Below, piece after piece: positions 23,057 through 34,310 of a DNA stretch of 64,000 nucleotides. How positions within the stretch are numbered: the first letter of the stretch is position 1; each line of letters begins with the position of its first letter. A program made the position numbers and the translations under genes. The stretch is taken from the NCBI GenBank assembly GCA_021234155.1, contig JAJEKV010000038.1:10006092-10070091 (forward strand), in the 5' to 3' direction. The DNA is from Isoetes taiwanensis. Lineage: Eukaryota > Streptophyta > Lycopodiopsida > Isoetales > Isoetaceae. The notes under the pieces were generated by a model. It saw nothing but the letters and a program-made list of their open reading frames with translations, did not search any database and was not told where the DNA came from.

Positions 23057-23775
23057 ATTCTCTTAAATTCCCATAAATTCCATAAAATTCCAAGATTCCA
23101 AGAAGATTCTTAGTATTCGGTCATATTCACTTCAACTACGACGAAATGATATCAAAGCACTACTCATTGGAAAGTTCTCGATGAGAGGAATCCAATGGCA
23201 TAGGCTTCACTTTCATCTGACCCCCTTGCTGCAAGTTACGGGCCTTTGAAGATAATTACAAAAAAGAAGCTTCCTCGAAATTCCTTCCATAAATGTTGGT
23301 GCCACCTCATTACTTTTTTTATTAAATGAGGATGCCACCTCAACTTCCTTATTAAATAAATTCCAACTTAATAAACAAATTTAATGGCCAGGATTTCTCC
23401 TCCCTCTTTTGATCCAAGGGCCGAGATTGGCCACACCAAAAAGCACCTTTAGGGACCTTCCTTGCACCTTCCCTAGAAAAATCAAGGGCTATGATTTTTT
23501 TACTCTGGCCTAGGAGCATCTGGATCAGTGACAGTATTACTTCCACAAAACTTTTTTCTCTTAACAATACTGTCTTTTGTGGCCACTGAGCAAGAATTAG
23601 CCTTAGTAGCAATTGCCCCCTTGATCCTAGAGGCATGGTGCATGCCCCATGCATGACCCCATGTAGATCCTAAGGCCATAGCTGTGCCACCTCATTGGCT
23701 CCCAAATAGACGACCTAGATTGATTTGAATATGTAAACAATCCATGGGTACATCATTTCCCATGGACACATAGAA
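23057..23775. repeat. 643-bp tandem duplication, copy 2 with an insertion
   Basis: Matches copy 1, but near 23493-23620 it carries about 110-125 bp of unrelated sequence (from TTTTTTACTCTGG to TAGCAATTGC). In copy 1 there is only TTGCCTTCCC at that point. The insertion is the main difference between the copies. Confidence 0.8.
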
Positions 23776-24810
23776 TAATTATATATTTATGATATATTAT
23801 GATATGCGAAATTCAAGCAAGAAAAATACCCCCTCCCATATATGGGTACGGTTTTGGCCCCAAAAAAACCCCCTCCCGTACACTCACATGTTTTCTACGG
23901 TTTTTACTGAGTGCACCCCCCCGGGGTGTTGCCATGGACAAAGAGACCTGGAATGTTGCCATTTGCAAGTCTATCTACGGTTTTTGATATATTGTTGTCT
24001 GTTTTTGAAACTTTGGGCCCCTGCAGTGCTGCACAGAAATAACAATGAATACTTCATATTTTATGCAAAACGGAAAGAGTTTTTAAATCCTTAAAATAAT
24101 GAAATTATTTTGATTCATTACCCCATTATCTTGCCCTCAATTACCATCCATCATGAGGCTGTTTATATATCATTTGCGCTGAATATATGAGACAAAAAAT
24201 CGAGGTGCCAAGAGGTAGATAACATGTATTTCCAATAAAACGGGGTGCGCTATTCCGAGGTGAATGAATCTATATATGTCCAACAAAATGACCCTTGGAA
24301 AGAAAGTTTGAACTCAGTTGTTTCTCCCTAGAATGGCAAGTAATGTCAATTATCAATTTAAGTTTTTATCAGTATGTCTACATACAATGTCCGATATTCT
24401 ACTTCGTAGTTGAAATCACCTATATATAACACAACCTATCTATTGTTCCCTAAATAATGTTGAAGCGTAATCAATAAAGAGTGTCTGACCAAGGTCCCTA
24501 CAAATATTATTATCCTTTTAGTACCAAGCCTATGCCCTATCTATGCATTTGCCTCATAATCAATATATTACACACAAATGCCTATGTTCAAGGCTTCTAA
24601 TGGTTCATTAGCTGCAGTAGAAATGTCATCAAAATGACAGGTCCTGAGTGAATTCAAGTTCCACTAATTCATCTCACTAAGTCTTCTGTGAAATCATTAA
24701 TGGTTCTAAAAAAGTCAATTATACTCACCAATGATGCCAAATGTGTAAGCTCATACTTGCAGGGAAAGCAAATGAATTGATAAGTTTGAAGAATATTACA
24801 CATTGCTTTT
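23776..24810. other. Intergenic DNA
   Basis: No supported gene or repeat seen. Short open frames near 23.8-24.1 kb look non-coding. Confidence 0.35.
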
Positions 24811-24815
24811 AAAGA

Positions 24816-25384
24816 AGATCTTTCGCCCTGTCCTTTATTTCGGCCTCTGCTAAAGCTCCTGCCAAGGTTGGACTATAAATTAATGCACCAGTCTGTAAAA
24901 AAAAAATTACATTTGGAAGAAGAAAAAAGAAAATGGATTTTCTTCAAACAACTAAGATATTGTCTTCCGTATCCAAGTTGAATATCACAATGAGGATTGA
25001 AATGATTTCTCTAGGCCCAATACTTCCCTAATAGCTGATACGTTCCACCGAAGGATTCTAATGCAATATTCAAACAGACAATAGAATAGTTTCTAGAGGA
25101 AGTTCTCGAAAATCTCGCTAGATAATCAAGAATTTGTAGAAACCTGATTCCATAAAAGAACTTAAATCACATAACTCCCCATGGCCGCATCTTAGATCTG
25201 GAAATAAATTATTGATGCATCCCATGAATTGAAAAGCTTCTCCCGAACCAAGCATCAAGAGATTCTCTGTAATCTTTCTTGGTCTTGCTCTAAAGGTTTG
25301 CTGCATCCAAGCCTCAAGATTTTTAGCATAAGGCAAAGAATGTGGATCTCTTATGGGTCCGGTCCCGTGCAGAAGTCTCGCCAT
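24816..25384 (-). CDS. Unrecognised two-exon gene or gene remnant
   Basis: Exon one begins at ATG 25382-25384: MARLLHGTGPIRDPHSLPYA, then KNLEAWMQQTFRARPRKITE and NLLMLGSGEAFQFMGCINN, up to LSSFMESG, with a GTTTCT donor near 25136. The final exon (about 24816-24896, after a T-rich acceptor ending CAG) reads TGALIYSPTLAGALAEAEIK, then DRAKDLL and a stop. The simple join of these two exons is out of phase, so an exon may be missing. Codon-like composition and the splice sites make coding likely. I do not recognise the protein. Confidence 0.4.
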
Positions 25385-25730
25385 AGTCGCGTTTTTGCTT
25401 TAAAGATCTAATTGATTTGTGAGGAATATTCGTGCATCGACCGAGAAACAAAAACCAACCGAGAAACAATGCACGGTTGTCGTGTGGCTCTTGGAAGCAA
25501 AAAGCCTCTTGCCGGGGATTGCAAAAACCCCTTGCTTTTGGGGTTTGAAGAGTCGACATCTCGCCCTTTCCCGACGACAAAAAAAAAAAGGGGACAAAAA
25601 GAATTTGGACCATGAGATCACGCTTTTAGAAACGAGCTTTGTTTGGACCGTTGGATCTGGTCGGGTCATTTGTGGCCATTAGATCTAGGGCGGATCCAAA
25701 TCCGGGACTTTACAGAATAACATTATTATA

Positions 25731-25774
25731 CTAGTAATGGTGCCTAGCATTGTTGGGCATAAGTTGGGAACCTG
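25731..25774 (-). mobile_element. Helitron-type 3' terminus (CpG-decayed)
   Basis: CTAGTAATGGTGCCTAGCAT then TGTTGGGCA matches the intact terminus at 37820 (CTAGTAATGAAGCCCGGCGT). Most differences are C-to-T or G-to-A in the stem. Plus-strand A at 25730 gives the expected T next to CTAG on the minus strand. The element would extend rightwards, towards the O-methyltransferase gene. Its 5' end is not located. Confidence 0.55.
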
Positions 25775-25879
25775 CGTGGACGGAAACTTGTTTCAGCTCA
25801 CACTCCTTTCCATAAGTCTAATATAATAGAAACCAAGCCCACAGCATTCTTTGGGCTATAAGAGTTTTTGTGCATTCGA

Positions 25880-26150
25880 CACCTTTCCCCTTTCCTTTGT
25901 CTTTTGTTCTATCTCCCGCTTTCTTTTTTTCATCATTTTTTTACTGCGCTTTCTTTTTCTCCTTTTCCTTTTCCCTTTTTCCTATTTTCCCTACACGTCT
26001 TCTTTTCCCCTTCTCCTTTTTTTTTTTTCTTTTTTAACCCCCCCTTCTCCCTCCCCTTTACTTCCCTTCTCTTTCCCCTTTTCCTTTTTCCCTTTCCCTA
26101 TTTCCAGATGGACGTTTCCCTTCCCTCTTCATTCTTTTTCCACCCTTCCC
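25880..26150 (+). repeat. Polypyrimidine tract
   Basis: About 270 bp of nearly pure C/T (CCTTTTCC-type runs). Two phenylalanine/proline/leucine/serine-only open frames here are by-products of composition. Confidence 0.85.
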
Positions 26151-26402
26151 AATTCTCTCATAATCACGCCTTTATTATTTAATAATCGGGCACATTAGCA
26201 CATTTAAAGTAAATTTTTTAATGTACCTTCTAATAATGCTTCTTTTGTGGTTGTAGTTTTCTGTTGTTGATCCTTCTCAAGTTGATCTTTATATCACAGC
26301 TTTTCTATTGTTGATCCTTTCCTATTATTGGCGATCTTTTTATGTCGCGATCTTTTTAAAATATTTAAATGAAGGTTGCAAAAAAATTCCGATAATTTGG
26401 CA

Positions 26403-26604
26403 TATTACAGGTTGCTACACACAATAAACAAATTCTTAGGGAACTAGTCTTGTTGTACATAGAAAGACTACCGAACTTCAAGTTTGTTAGGATGATTGGA
26501 AGAATGAAACGGATGAAACTTCATGATGGAGCCTCTTCTTTAGGGCTTATGTATTTGTTGGATGTTGATCAAGATCTCAAAACTTTGTATGGCATACCAT
26601 TTTA
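26403..26604 (+). other. Terminal-exon-like open block, unrecognised
   Basis: After an acceptor-like ATATTACAG the plus strand reads VATHNKQILRELVLLYIERL, PNFKFVRMIGRMKRMKLHDG, then LYGIPF and a stop. About 64 codons without interruption. No family recognised. Confidence 0.3.
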
Positions 26605-26686
26605 ATGTCTAGGAGGAGGATTTCAAAAAAAAATTCCCCTCCAATTTTCTCACCAGCAGTCTTGGCTAGTTATAATTAATTACATT

Positions 26687-27993
26687 TTAATCACTTTTTG
26701 ATGCCTCTATGACAGCATGAACGTAGTTAATCCTGTTTATTGTGATTATGGGGAAGCCTGCGGCCAAGAGGAGATCTTTCCATTGTTTTTCTGTTCTTTC
26801 CTTGCCACCCCGAGAGACCGCCATCATCAACAAATCATAAGCCATCCTCACATCACTAAGAGGATGTGTATCAGTTACCGGATCAATGACAACTTCAATT
26901 ATGATCACCTTGCCATTGCTTGGCAGTGCTGCACAGCAGTTTTTCAAAATCTGAACGCAACTCTCATCATCCCAATCATGCATCACACGCTGCATCCAGT
27001 TCATAAACTATCCTTAGTTAATCCAAAACTGATTTAGCAAGAATTATTCGGTTTTGAAAACTTATATTATGTGATTGGTAGATATTTATGGATGCAAAAG
27101 GATAAGACTAATTGGCCATTACCTTCATCATCACAGCATCTGCAACAGGAATGCTTTTGAACATGTCACCTTCAACATGTGAAACGCCTGTAATAAGAAA
27201 AAAAAAACTCAACATGCAACCTTAGCAATAATAACATTGAAGGCTAGCTTTGTACTTTTGATTTACTAACCAATTACTACATGCAATCACCTGGAATTTC
27301 AGGGGCATTAGCCAAAACATGTGGAAGATCCAAATTCGTGCACTTGAGATTTGGATATTTCCTGACAATGGTAGCAAGAGTGAAGCCAAGTCCTCCTCCA
27401 ACATCAACAAGTGAGGAAATATTGGCAAAGCCATGGTAATGCTCAAGAACAGTAGACAAGCATATCTTGCTATCTGCTGCCATGGCCTCATTAAAAACAT
27501 CATTGAAGCTGGGATTTTGGGATGCATATTCAAAGATCTCTATATTATGTGCTTTCTCAAATGCATAACCCCCTTCTAGGACACACCTGCTCAATTGCTG
27601 CCATCCAGAAATCATAGCTCCATCTAACTCAAAGATAAGATATTTTGCAAGGGACTGCTGGTTCTTACCTGTTTTGAGCCATTCAGAAGCCTTAGTTAAA
27701 CCATACCCAATATATGTGGCTCCAGAAACGTCCTGGATCTCTGATTCACAGAAGATTTTCTTCTTAACCAAGAATTGCATGATCCGGTAGAGGTATTCTT
27801 TGTTTACTGTGTTGCTTGGAAGCTGGCTTGCAATATGGTCTAAAGAAACAGATGCGCCATGGCCAGCGTCGGCTATGATATCTGCCAGCTTTAATTCCAC
27901 GGCCGCCTTTACGGCCATGGATATGGCGAACCCAAATGTGGCATTCCAGATCTGTACTTGACCTTCAAAGGATTCATCATCTTGGAGCGCCAT
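26687..27993 (-). CDS. Caffeate O-methyltransferase-like SAM-dependent O-methyltransferase
   Basis: This is a complete three-exon gene of 356 codons. Exon one 27291-27993, exon two 27123-27187, exon three 26687-26989, all with GT..AG introns and matching phases (703+65+303 bp). The N-terminal dimerisation helices include IWNATFGFAISMAVKAAVEL. The SAM-binding motif LVDVGGGLGF starts at residue 195, with LDLPHV at 221-226. The catalytic base His260 sits in MHDWDDESC. The end reads INYVHAVIEASKSD. Length and motif order match plant COMT-type enzymes, which methylate hydroxyls of phenylpropanoids, flavonoids or alkaloids in the cytosol. The substrate cannot be told from sequence. I chose the exon-three acceptor after GGATGCAG because it gives DAVMMKRVMHDWDDE, colinear with the family. 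A Met within the preceding intron opens a longer frame but would add five alien residues. No frameshift or stop is seen, so it is probably functional. Confidence 0.9.
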
Positions 27994-28265
27994 GGCTTCA
28001 AGTTAAAAAAAAGGCCGTTAATCCAAGGTTAGGATGTTTAATATTTGTCCACGACCCAAACTGACTATGCATATGAGGGAAGACAACTGGGCTCGGCAGC
28101 CAAGAGCGTCTTTGGAGGCCTGTAACTCCGGTTCTAGGCACCCATTTGAACCATTTTTGTTTTCTTGCATAGGTTAGGTCTCACTCAAGCTTTCCACAGC
28201 CATCGTTTTTTTTCTCCGTTATAGTTGGGGAGTCGTTTTGAGCTTAGGCCATTGCATTTTTTTGA

Positions 28266-28400
28266 ATCACACACTTGATATTTTTAGCAGGGTTGCCTAA
28301 CCCAAGGTGACCAATTTGTCGCGATTCTAGCTATGCCATGTGTCATGCCACGTCAGCTTTTTTCAATCTCAACCGTTAGATCTTCTAATTTATGGATCGA
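28266..28400 (-). repeat. Inverted partner of the 17222-17345 repeat
   Basis: Read on the minus strand it shows TTAGCCGTCGATCC, ATCTAACGGTTGAGATTG, TGACGTGGC and GGGTTAGGCAACCCTGCTAA, matching the 17.2-kb copy. It lies upstream of the O-methyltransferase start. Confidence 0.65.
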
Positions 28401-28975
28401 CGGCTAAGAAAAATAGAAAACCCTGTAATTCCTTTCGCCGGTCGGCGGCCCTAATCATTCTCCCAACAGAGGTGACCAGGATGTCAAGCGTAGTATTTTT
28501 CATGGCATCCAATTCAATGTACTCTTGGTAATAGCATTCGGACCTCTTGATCCGATTCATGCCTTCTCCTCGAAGCTCGGATGCCATTGCTTTCCTTGCT
28601 TTTTGCCTTGCTTCCATCCGCATTGCTTGCCTTGAGCTTGAAATCACGAAATGGCTCGGCGGTGTAGAAGCTTGAAGATATTCGTTTGCTTGGAGCGGAG
28701 GACTTGGGATTCCTCCATTTTCTTTGTTTCATATACCGTATTTGCAAAATAAGCCCAAATCGATGCACGAAGATGGTGAAAACAAGGGGGCCTCTTCTTT
28801 TACTGGCCACAAATGTTTGCAAAACCGTTGCATATTCATATCCCTCAAATTTATTTTGCATTGCAACTTTTCCAACTCTAGTTCGCTTTTGCCTTCCAGC
28901 GAATCGGACCGGCACAAGTGTTGCAAGAGAATCCCTCATGCCGGTAGTCCGATCGAAGCTAAGGTGCCATTAGCA
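28401..28975 (-). other. Coding-like region with two overlapping open frames
   Basis: The minus strand is open in two frames over about 550 bp. One starts at ATG near 28937-28939 (MRDSLATLVPVRFAGRQKR). The other reads ELELEKLQCKINLRDMNMQ and later SECYYQEYIELDAMKNTTLD. The second is more protein-like but has a stop in the middle. No family recognised. It is attached to the 28.3-kb repeat and may be part of a mobile element. Confidence 0.3.
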
Positions 28976-29885
28976 AACTTAAATATGTGGTAAGACCATT
29001 CTCTTTGATTATCGAAAAAGGCGTGTTTTCTCGTATTTTGAGTTTGTCGTGAATTGACTGCGGCTTGGCAAAATCTCAACCAGTTTTCGGGCAAGTCCCG
29101 CTAATTATGAAGCCATTAAGCTTAGTGTTTCATGTTTAGACGCGCTCTTCAAGCCACTCTATTTCTTGCATTTCCTATCCGTGTCATGTTCATTGGTTTG
29201 GCGTGAATCGAATCGCATTTTTGCCTATGAATGGTTCAAAGCAACAACTGTTATTACCATTCACCTAAGCTCATCACTTAAGTAAAGAATATTCTCACGA
29301 AATTACGGTTGTACGTACCTTTAAATGATGTAACCATTTCTATGGTATTAGGGTGGTTGTTTAGTTGTATATGTTATGGCACGGTGAGAAACCGCATTTT
29401 AAGGTTTGAGATGATATATTATCTTCGCAACATAGGTGCATTATAACTCGTCGGCATAACAGTTTTCTATTACTTCTATCAAAGTTCCTCTCAAGGCTAA
29501 ATGAGCTCCTACAGTGCAATAGCTTTTTGCAATGAGAGCAACCTATACATGTAATGTTTCATGTTACCAAACCCATTTCTTGGCTCTAATAAAATGTTGG
29601 CTCTCATATTGTCTTTCAAATTTTGGATTTTGCACTTTATTGTTTGGATATCCCAGATGGAAGACTTCCTACATGCATTGAGTTTCGTGCATAATGTTCC
29701 AAAAATGCCAGTATGTTATCTAAAACACCACTTTTTGCCATAAGCGAAAATTGCATAGGTTTATATATGGAAAATGGTTTCTTGCTTTGTTTGAGTTCTT
29801 TGAGTTGGTACATCTTCTCTACATGGTTTATAATCTAGTTCATTGCTTTAACTTTGGGCCGGTAAAAACTATGTGATGCACTTCT
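28976..29885. other. Intergenic DNA
   Basis: No supported gene, RNA or repeat seen. Confidence 0.35.
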
Positions 29886-29888
29886 GGC

Positions 29889-30800
29889 AGTGTTGTTTAT
29901 GTACCCGTATTTTACATTTACATACGTCCCGTACCTTCCTCACAGTACTATACGTACTATACCTATAAGTTGACAGGTCAAATTGAGCTCTTGTTTTATT
30001 AATACCGTACTTGACGTATTGATACATACAGTACGTATGATACGTACTTTAAAAAAAAAAAGAGAGTCCAAATGACATTAGACCAATAGAATTGGTAAAA
30101 TTATACATTAGAAAAATACATTATTATATATTATAGAATAAGAGTAAGAAACACGTTAGGAGAGTTTTAGACATTGGAGAAATTTTGGAATTGTAGTTAA
30201 AAACAAACAATCTTCTTGCAAATAAAAACCCAAAACTTCTCCCCCTCTTTCTTCTTATCCTAGCCGCCGAATCGGAATCAAGATGGAGATGCAGACCCAC
30301 CTTTCTCCTTGTTTTGTCATGGCAGGAGGCAGACCTTCTCCTTAATACTTCTGTAGCTTGCATTCATGCCAGGAAAGAAATACAGAGGTCAGCGGCAGTT
30401 AATTGCTCCGGATGCAACAAATGAGCAACAATTGCTTAAATTTATTTGTCTGTGGGTGTAGATTGCAAATTAGAATATATCACTCTTAAATAGATATATT
30501 TTGGATTGAAAACTTTGAGAAATACTTAATTTTCTAGAGTAATATATTTTGGTTCATTATTTAAAACTTGAAGTTCTTCATACTAGTTGTTATTGCAACT
30601 ATTTCAACTGCAATACAAGAAATAATAGTTCTAATAATGTACTGTACATAAAGTGCATATTTCACGTATTTAATAAGTATTTTATAATCCAAAAAACATA
30701 TTTAAAGTATTTTTATAAATGAGAGGTATGCATACGGTATTAATATGTTAAGTACGTATAATACCCGTACCGTACTAAACGTACCTGACAACTCAAATTG
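29889..30800. mobile_element. MITE-like element with GTACGTAT-rich inverted ends
   Basis: The left end (from about 29889, TGTTGTTTATGTACCCGTAT) and the right end (to about 30800; complement GAGTTGTCAGGTACG and then GTACGGGTATTATACGTAC) are imperfect inverted copies rich in GTACGTAT and CCGTAC words over 150 bp each. The interior is A+T-rich. A GTTGTC-type start suggests a hAT-like MITE, but I could not confirm an 8-bp target duplication. Confidence 0.45.
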
Positions 30801-31010
30801 CTTGGAAACTGCATGAAAACTTTGATGCATGAGCTGTGGTGCAACTTCATAACAAAATTTTAATGGCTTATCCTCCTTCATATCACTTATTGACCAAGGC
30901 CAATCTCCATCTATGCTTCTGCAACCGCCAAAGGAGATCGGGATCAACATTGTTAGGCATGTCAACAATTGTATCCATTGGTATCTTGGCAGATGCACGA
31001 CTAAGGTGAG
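30801..31010 (-). other. Exon-like fragment, unrecognised
   Basis: The minus strand reads RASAKIPMDTIVDMPNNVDP, then DLLWRLQKHRWRLALVNK, or in the next frame DGDWPWSISDMKEDKPLKFC and on. A single frame change would join the two. It abuts the right end of the MITE-like element. No family recognised. Confidence 0.25.
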
Positions 31011-31602
31011 GACCTTTATATCTGGTGTTTGGAAATAGCTTAATAGTGCAGCATTTGCACTAGCAAATGGAACCTGGACCTGCCAAAGTATGCTTGATGA
31101 TCATCGATGTTTTCAAGAAATGCCTAAGCTATATTTCTTCATGGAATACTATGATCATAAACATAGTAAATTTGAAGGTGCCACGTAGCCGTCTTGCCAA
31201 ATGCATTTTTATACAATTAACTTGTCAAACATTCATAATTCATGTATAAGAAACGTTCTGATGTAGAAGAAAAAGGGTTTGTAGTTACATTTATGTGTGC
31301 CATCAGTGAAAATGTTTTAGCATGTTTCAGACCTGCTTTTGTGTTTTCTGCAACAACAGATTCAGACATTTGGTATTATTTTCTAGGTTTGTGGGGTTGG
31401 AAAGATCTTTTGAACTTGCCTTGTGATGCTTTTCTTCTCTCAGAAGGATGGTTCTCCGGTTCTCAATATAATCATGTCACAACCTATTTTCTTAGTTGTA
31501 TAGAATCGATTGCATATGAACAATTTTATTATCTAGTGTATTTTCTAGAGTTTGTTGGTCATTTTTAGCTTTGCAAATGCTAAGTCAATTGTGCCATTGC
31601 AG

Positions 31603-31775
31603 CCAATGGAATTTGGAGACCTGCCTCCTTGGGCTGTAGATTTATCCATGAAGATACGCCATGATGTCATGTCATTTCCTGGTACAATAGCAGAGCCTAA
31701 TATGCAGAAATTTGCTGAAGAAATACTATTAAGGCACGATTTGGATTCCCGCCCAGAAAAAATTCCAAGGAAGAC
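31603..31775 (+). other. Exon-like fragment resembling an AlkB-family 2OG/Fe(II) dioxygenase
   Basis: After the acceptor GTGCCATTGCAG the plus strand is open: PMEFGDLPPWAVDLSMKIRH, then DVMSFPGTIAEPNMQKFAEE. The FGDLPPWA-L segment resembles the region ahead of the catalytic core in plant AlkB-like dioxygenases. The HxD and R motifs of the core are not present here. The assignment is tentative, and no further exons of the same gene were found. Confidence 0.3.
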
Positions 31776-31957
31776 AAACAAAAATAAAAAATTAAAGAAT
31801 GCTTTATATATGTGTAGATTATATATCTCAAAATACAGTAATGAATGTTGCCTTCGACATCAGAAAATTCTATGTGTTTTATCGACGTAAAAATCTTACT
31901 GGTTTTTTGAGCGGGCGCCACTAAGTTTTCCGCCAGACTTTTTCCCCCTGTTCTTAC

Positions 31958-32257
31958 AGAAACGCCGGAACTATGCTGCGCCAAATGAGAAATCCTTGAG
32001 AAAACTATGTTGTGCACAGCGATAACTTGATAGGCTTGGGAAAGGGCTTTCATTTTTAAGTATTCAAGTGCCATATCACTGTTTTTGGTGGAACAGAGCT
32101 CAACACTTTGCATGTTGCAGTTGTTAGATATTTGGTGATGGCATCTAAAAGCTTTATCATCTGAGAAGCCATCAAAAGACCCAGAAGATAATTTCTCAGC
32201 TGGGTTTTTGAGAAACTGAGAAGCAAAGAACGACTGCTTACAGTGGAAAGAGAACAC
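31958..32257 (-). other. Possible first exon of an unrecognised gene
   Basis: From ATG at 32255-32257 the minus strand reads MFSFHCKQSFFASQFLKNPA and on to SRISHLAQHSSGVS. It is exactly 100 codons to a strong GTAAGAA donor (GT at 31956-31957). The start is rich in F, S, K and lacks acids, so it could be an organelle-targeting peptide. No family recognised. Confidence 0.35.
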
Positions 32258-33204
32258 GAAAAAGACTTGAGAACATGAAAAAGAGTTGAGTCTTTCACCC
32301 TATCTGCAAGTTTTCAGTTCTTTAGGGCATCAAAGATCCAAGAAAATCACAGTTTCATAGATTTAGCTATGGCAGAGCCACAAATCACATCTTGGCATCA
32401 TAGATTTGGGATTTTTTATGTTCGTAATCCGAGGCAGCGTGCATTATGCATGGGAAAATACCCCTCTCGAAGTTTCAGGGGAAAAATCGCTTTCGGTGGC
32501 CGCCAGCGATGGCGTATGCACTCAGCTCCGCCCGCTCTGCGCCTGCATCGGCCGACGGGCCGCCTCACGATTATTCTCCGAAAAATGCCTCGTAGATTAT
32601 TCTCCAAAAACCCTTGCAGGGTATTTCCCCTTATACATAATCGTCCTTCTAAGAAGCAGATACATCCATTTTCAAAGGGCTTTTGGAGACAAAGTATTCT
32701 ATTAGGCCATTGAATGTCAAAGCATCATCGATTCTCTGAGTAACTGTGGTGAGCAACAGCAAATCATCAATCATTGCAAATCGGCCAGCATAAAAATGCA
32801 ATGGAAAATCCCATTTTTGCACAAACTTCAGGGTATATTCGCAAAAATCCGGTTGTTTCTAAGGCAAGTCGATCTGGCTATGCCCTTATGCGGGGTCATT
32901 TTGATGCCACAGGCATTCCCCATGTTCCGAAACCCTAAATCGATTTCTCAAGCCCTAAATCGATTTCTCAAATGGCTATGAAAATTTTAAACGTTTGCAT
33001 TATATTTTTGTCGTTGTTGCCATATTGCCACTAAGTCACCAAAATTAAATTTCGTGCCATTTTCAAATCCTTGCCAAATTTGCAAAGGATCAAGGCGAGT
33101 ATGGTGTGCCATCGTATACATGGCCAAGCCACTAAAATTAATCATAGAATGGCATTCTACAAACTTTGCTTTTTACCGTAGAAAAAATATGAGCACTCAA
33201 AAGT
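32258..33204. other. Intergenic DNA with a G+C-rich patch
   Basis: A 32.42-32.66-kb patch is richer in G+C and CpG (GGCCGCCAGCGATGGCG) than its surroundings and is open in several frames on both strands. No protein recognised. Otherwise nothing seen. Confidence 0.3.
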
Positions 33205-33211
33205 AATCATT

Positions 33212-34310
33212 CTCGAATAAGGGCTCGCATACAAACAGACAAAAGCTCCAGCTAGGCTTTTCATTCATCTCAGCAGAATTCTACAATGGTTGAGAGTGGG
33301 TAGCTGCACATTTGCAAGCTATTCACAATGAAAAAGCACAGGAAATATCCAGTTATATCATCTGGACCCCAAAAAAGTTCTACAGATGTCGGTCAAGTGT
33401 ACCTGCCGAGAGCTTATTGCTGGGATTAGAAAACCCTAAAACTCAAGTGATAAGCCCTCGACAAGGGGCTTGGACACAACATAAGGCTGCAAAAAAACGC
33501 TCCCACAAAGAAGCCAGAAGAAGACGGAGTCGCGCATCCTCCTGTACCTGCATATCCACAAACTAAAACACAAAGATAAGAAAACAACAACCTGGAAAAG
33601 CGAGGGGCTGGTCACGCGTGCCATGCGACAAAAAACAACCTCGAAAAAGCAAGGGGCTGGTCACGCGTGCCACGCGACAAAAAACAACATTTACAATAAT
33701 ATACACATTAAGGAAGGGTGTATGGGAGTCAAGGGAACTGCTGAGAGAGGAGAAAACGCCGATGAGAAGTCAATGAAAAACCTGCAAGAAATTGCGATCC
33801 CAAACAAACCAGAGCCCTAGAAAATGCAGGCATGCATGCATGCAAGAGATGCATGCTCGCCCATTCGAGAATACCGATCCGATGGCTTGGACCGATGGCA
33901 TTCTCGAATAAGGGCTCGCATGAAAACGAACAAAAAGCTCGACAAAAGAGAACTTCCTTATCAAAATGGGATCGGGGTCAAAGGTTGAAAGATGGCTAAA
34001 AAAGGGACAAGATCGGGGAAGAACATATCCCAACATGGAAAAAAATGCCAAACTGTCAAACCAAGCAGGGAGAAGCCCCTCCTATGTCTGGTATAAAAAC
34101 AAAAAGAGTCAAGGGAACTGCTAAGAGAGGAGAAAATGCCGATGAGAAGTCGATGAAGAAGCTGCAAGAAATTGTGATCCCAAACGAACCAGAGCTCCCG
34201 AAAATGCATGCAGTGCATGCATGCATGCATGCATGCATGCATCCAAGAGATGCGTGCTCGCCCATTCGAAAATACCGATCCGATGGCTCAGTTCGATGGC
34301 ATTATTTTCC
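33212..34310. repeat. Two diverged units of the foldback repeat family
   Basis: Both units start CATTCTCGAATAAGGGCTCGCAT (33212 and 33898; shown as the shared word). They contain GGGAACTGCTGAGAGAGGAG (33735 and a variant at about 34113), GCCGATGAGAAGTC and (ATGC)n runs. They are homologous to the right arm of the 35.5-36.7-kb inverted repeat but are considerably diverged. The second unit includes a TGCATGCA microsatellite at about 34203-34241. Confidence 0.75.

Noticed and set aside
25851-26198. Two overlapping plus-strand frames of over 100 codons
   Set aside because: Polypyrimidine low-complexity sequence; no protein-like composition.
26990-27004. Starting OMT exon three at the upstream in-frame ATG
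   Set aside because: The splice acceptor after GGATGCAG gives a product colinear with the family and a correct phase; the ATG adds intron-derived residues.
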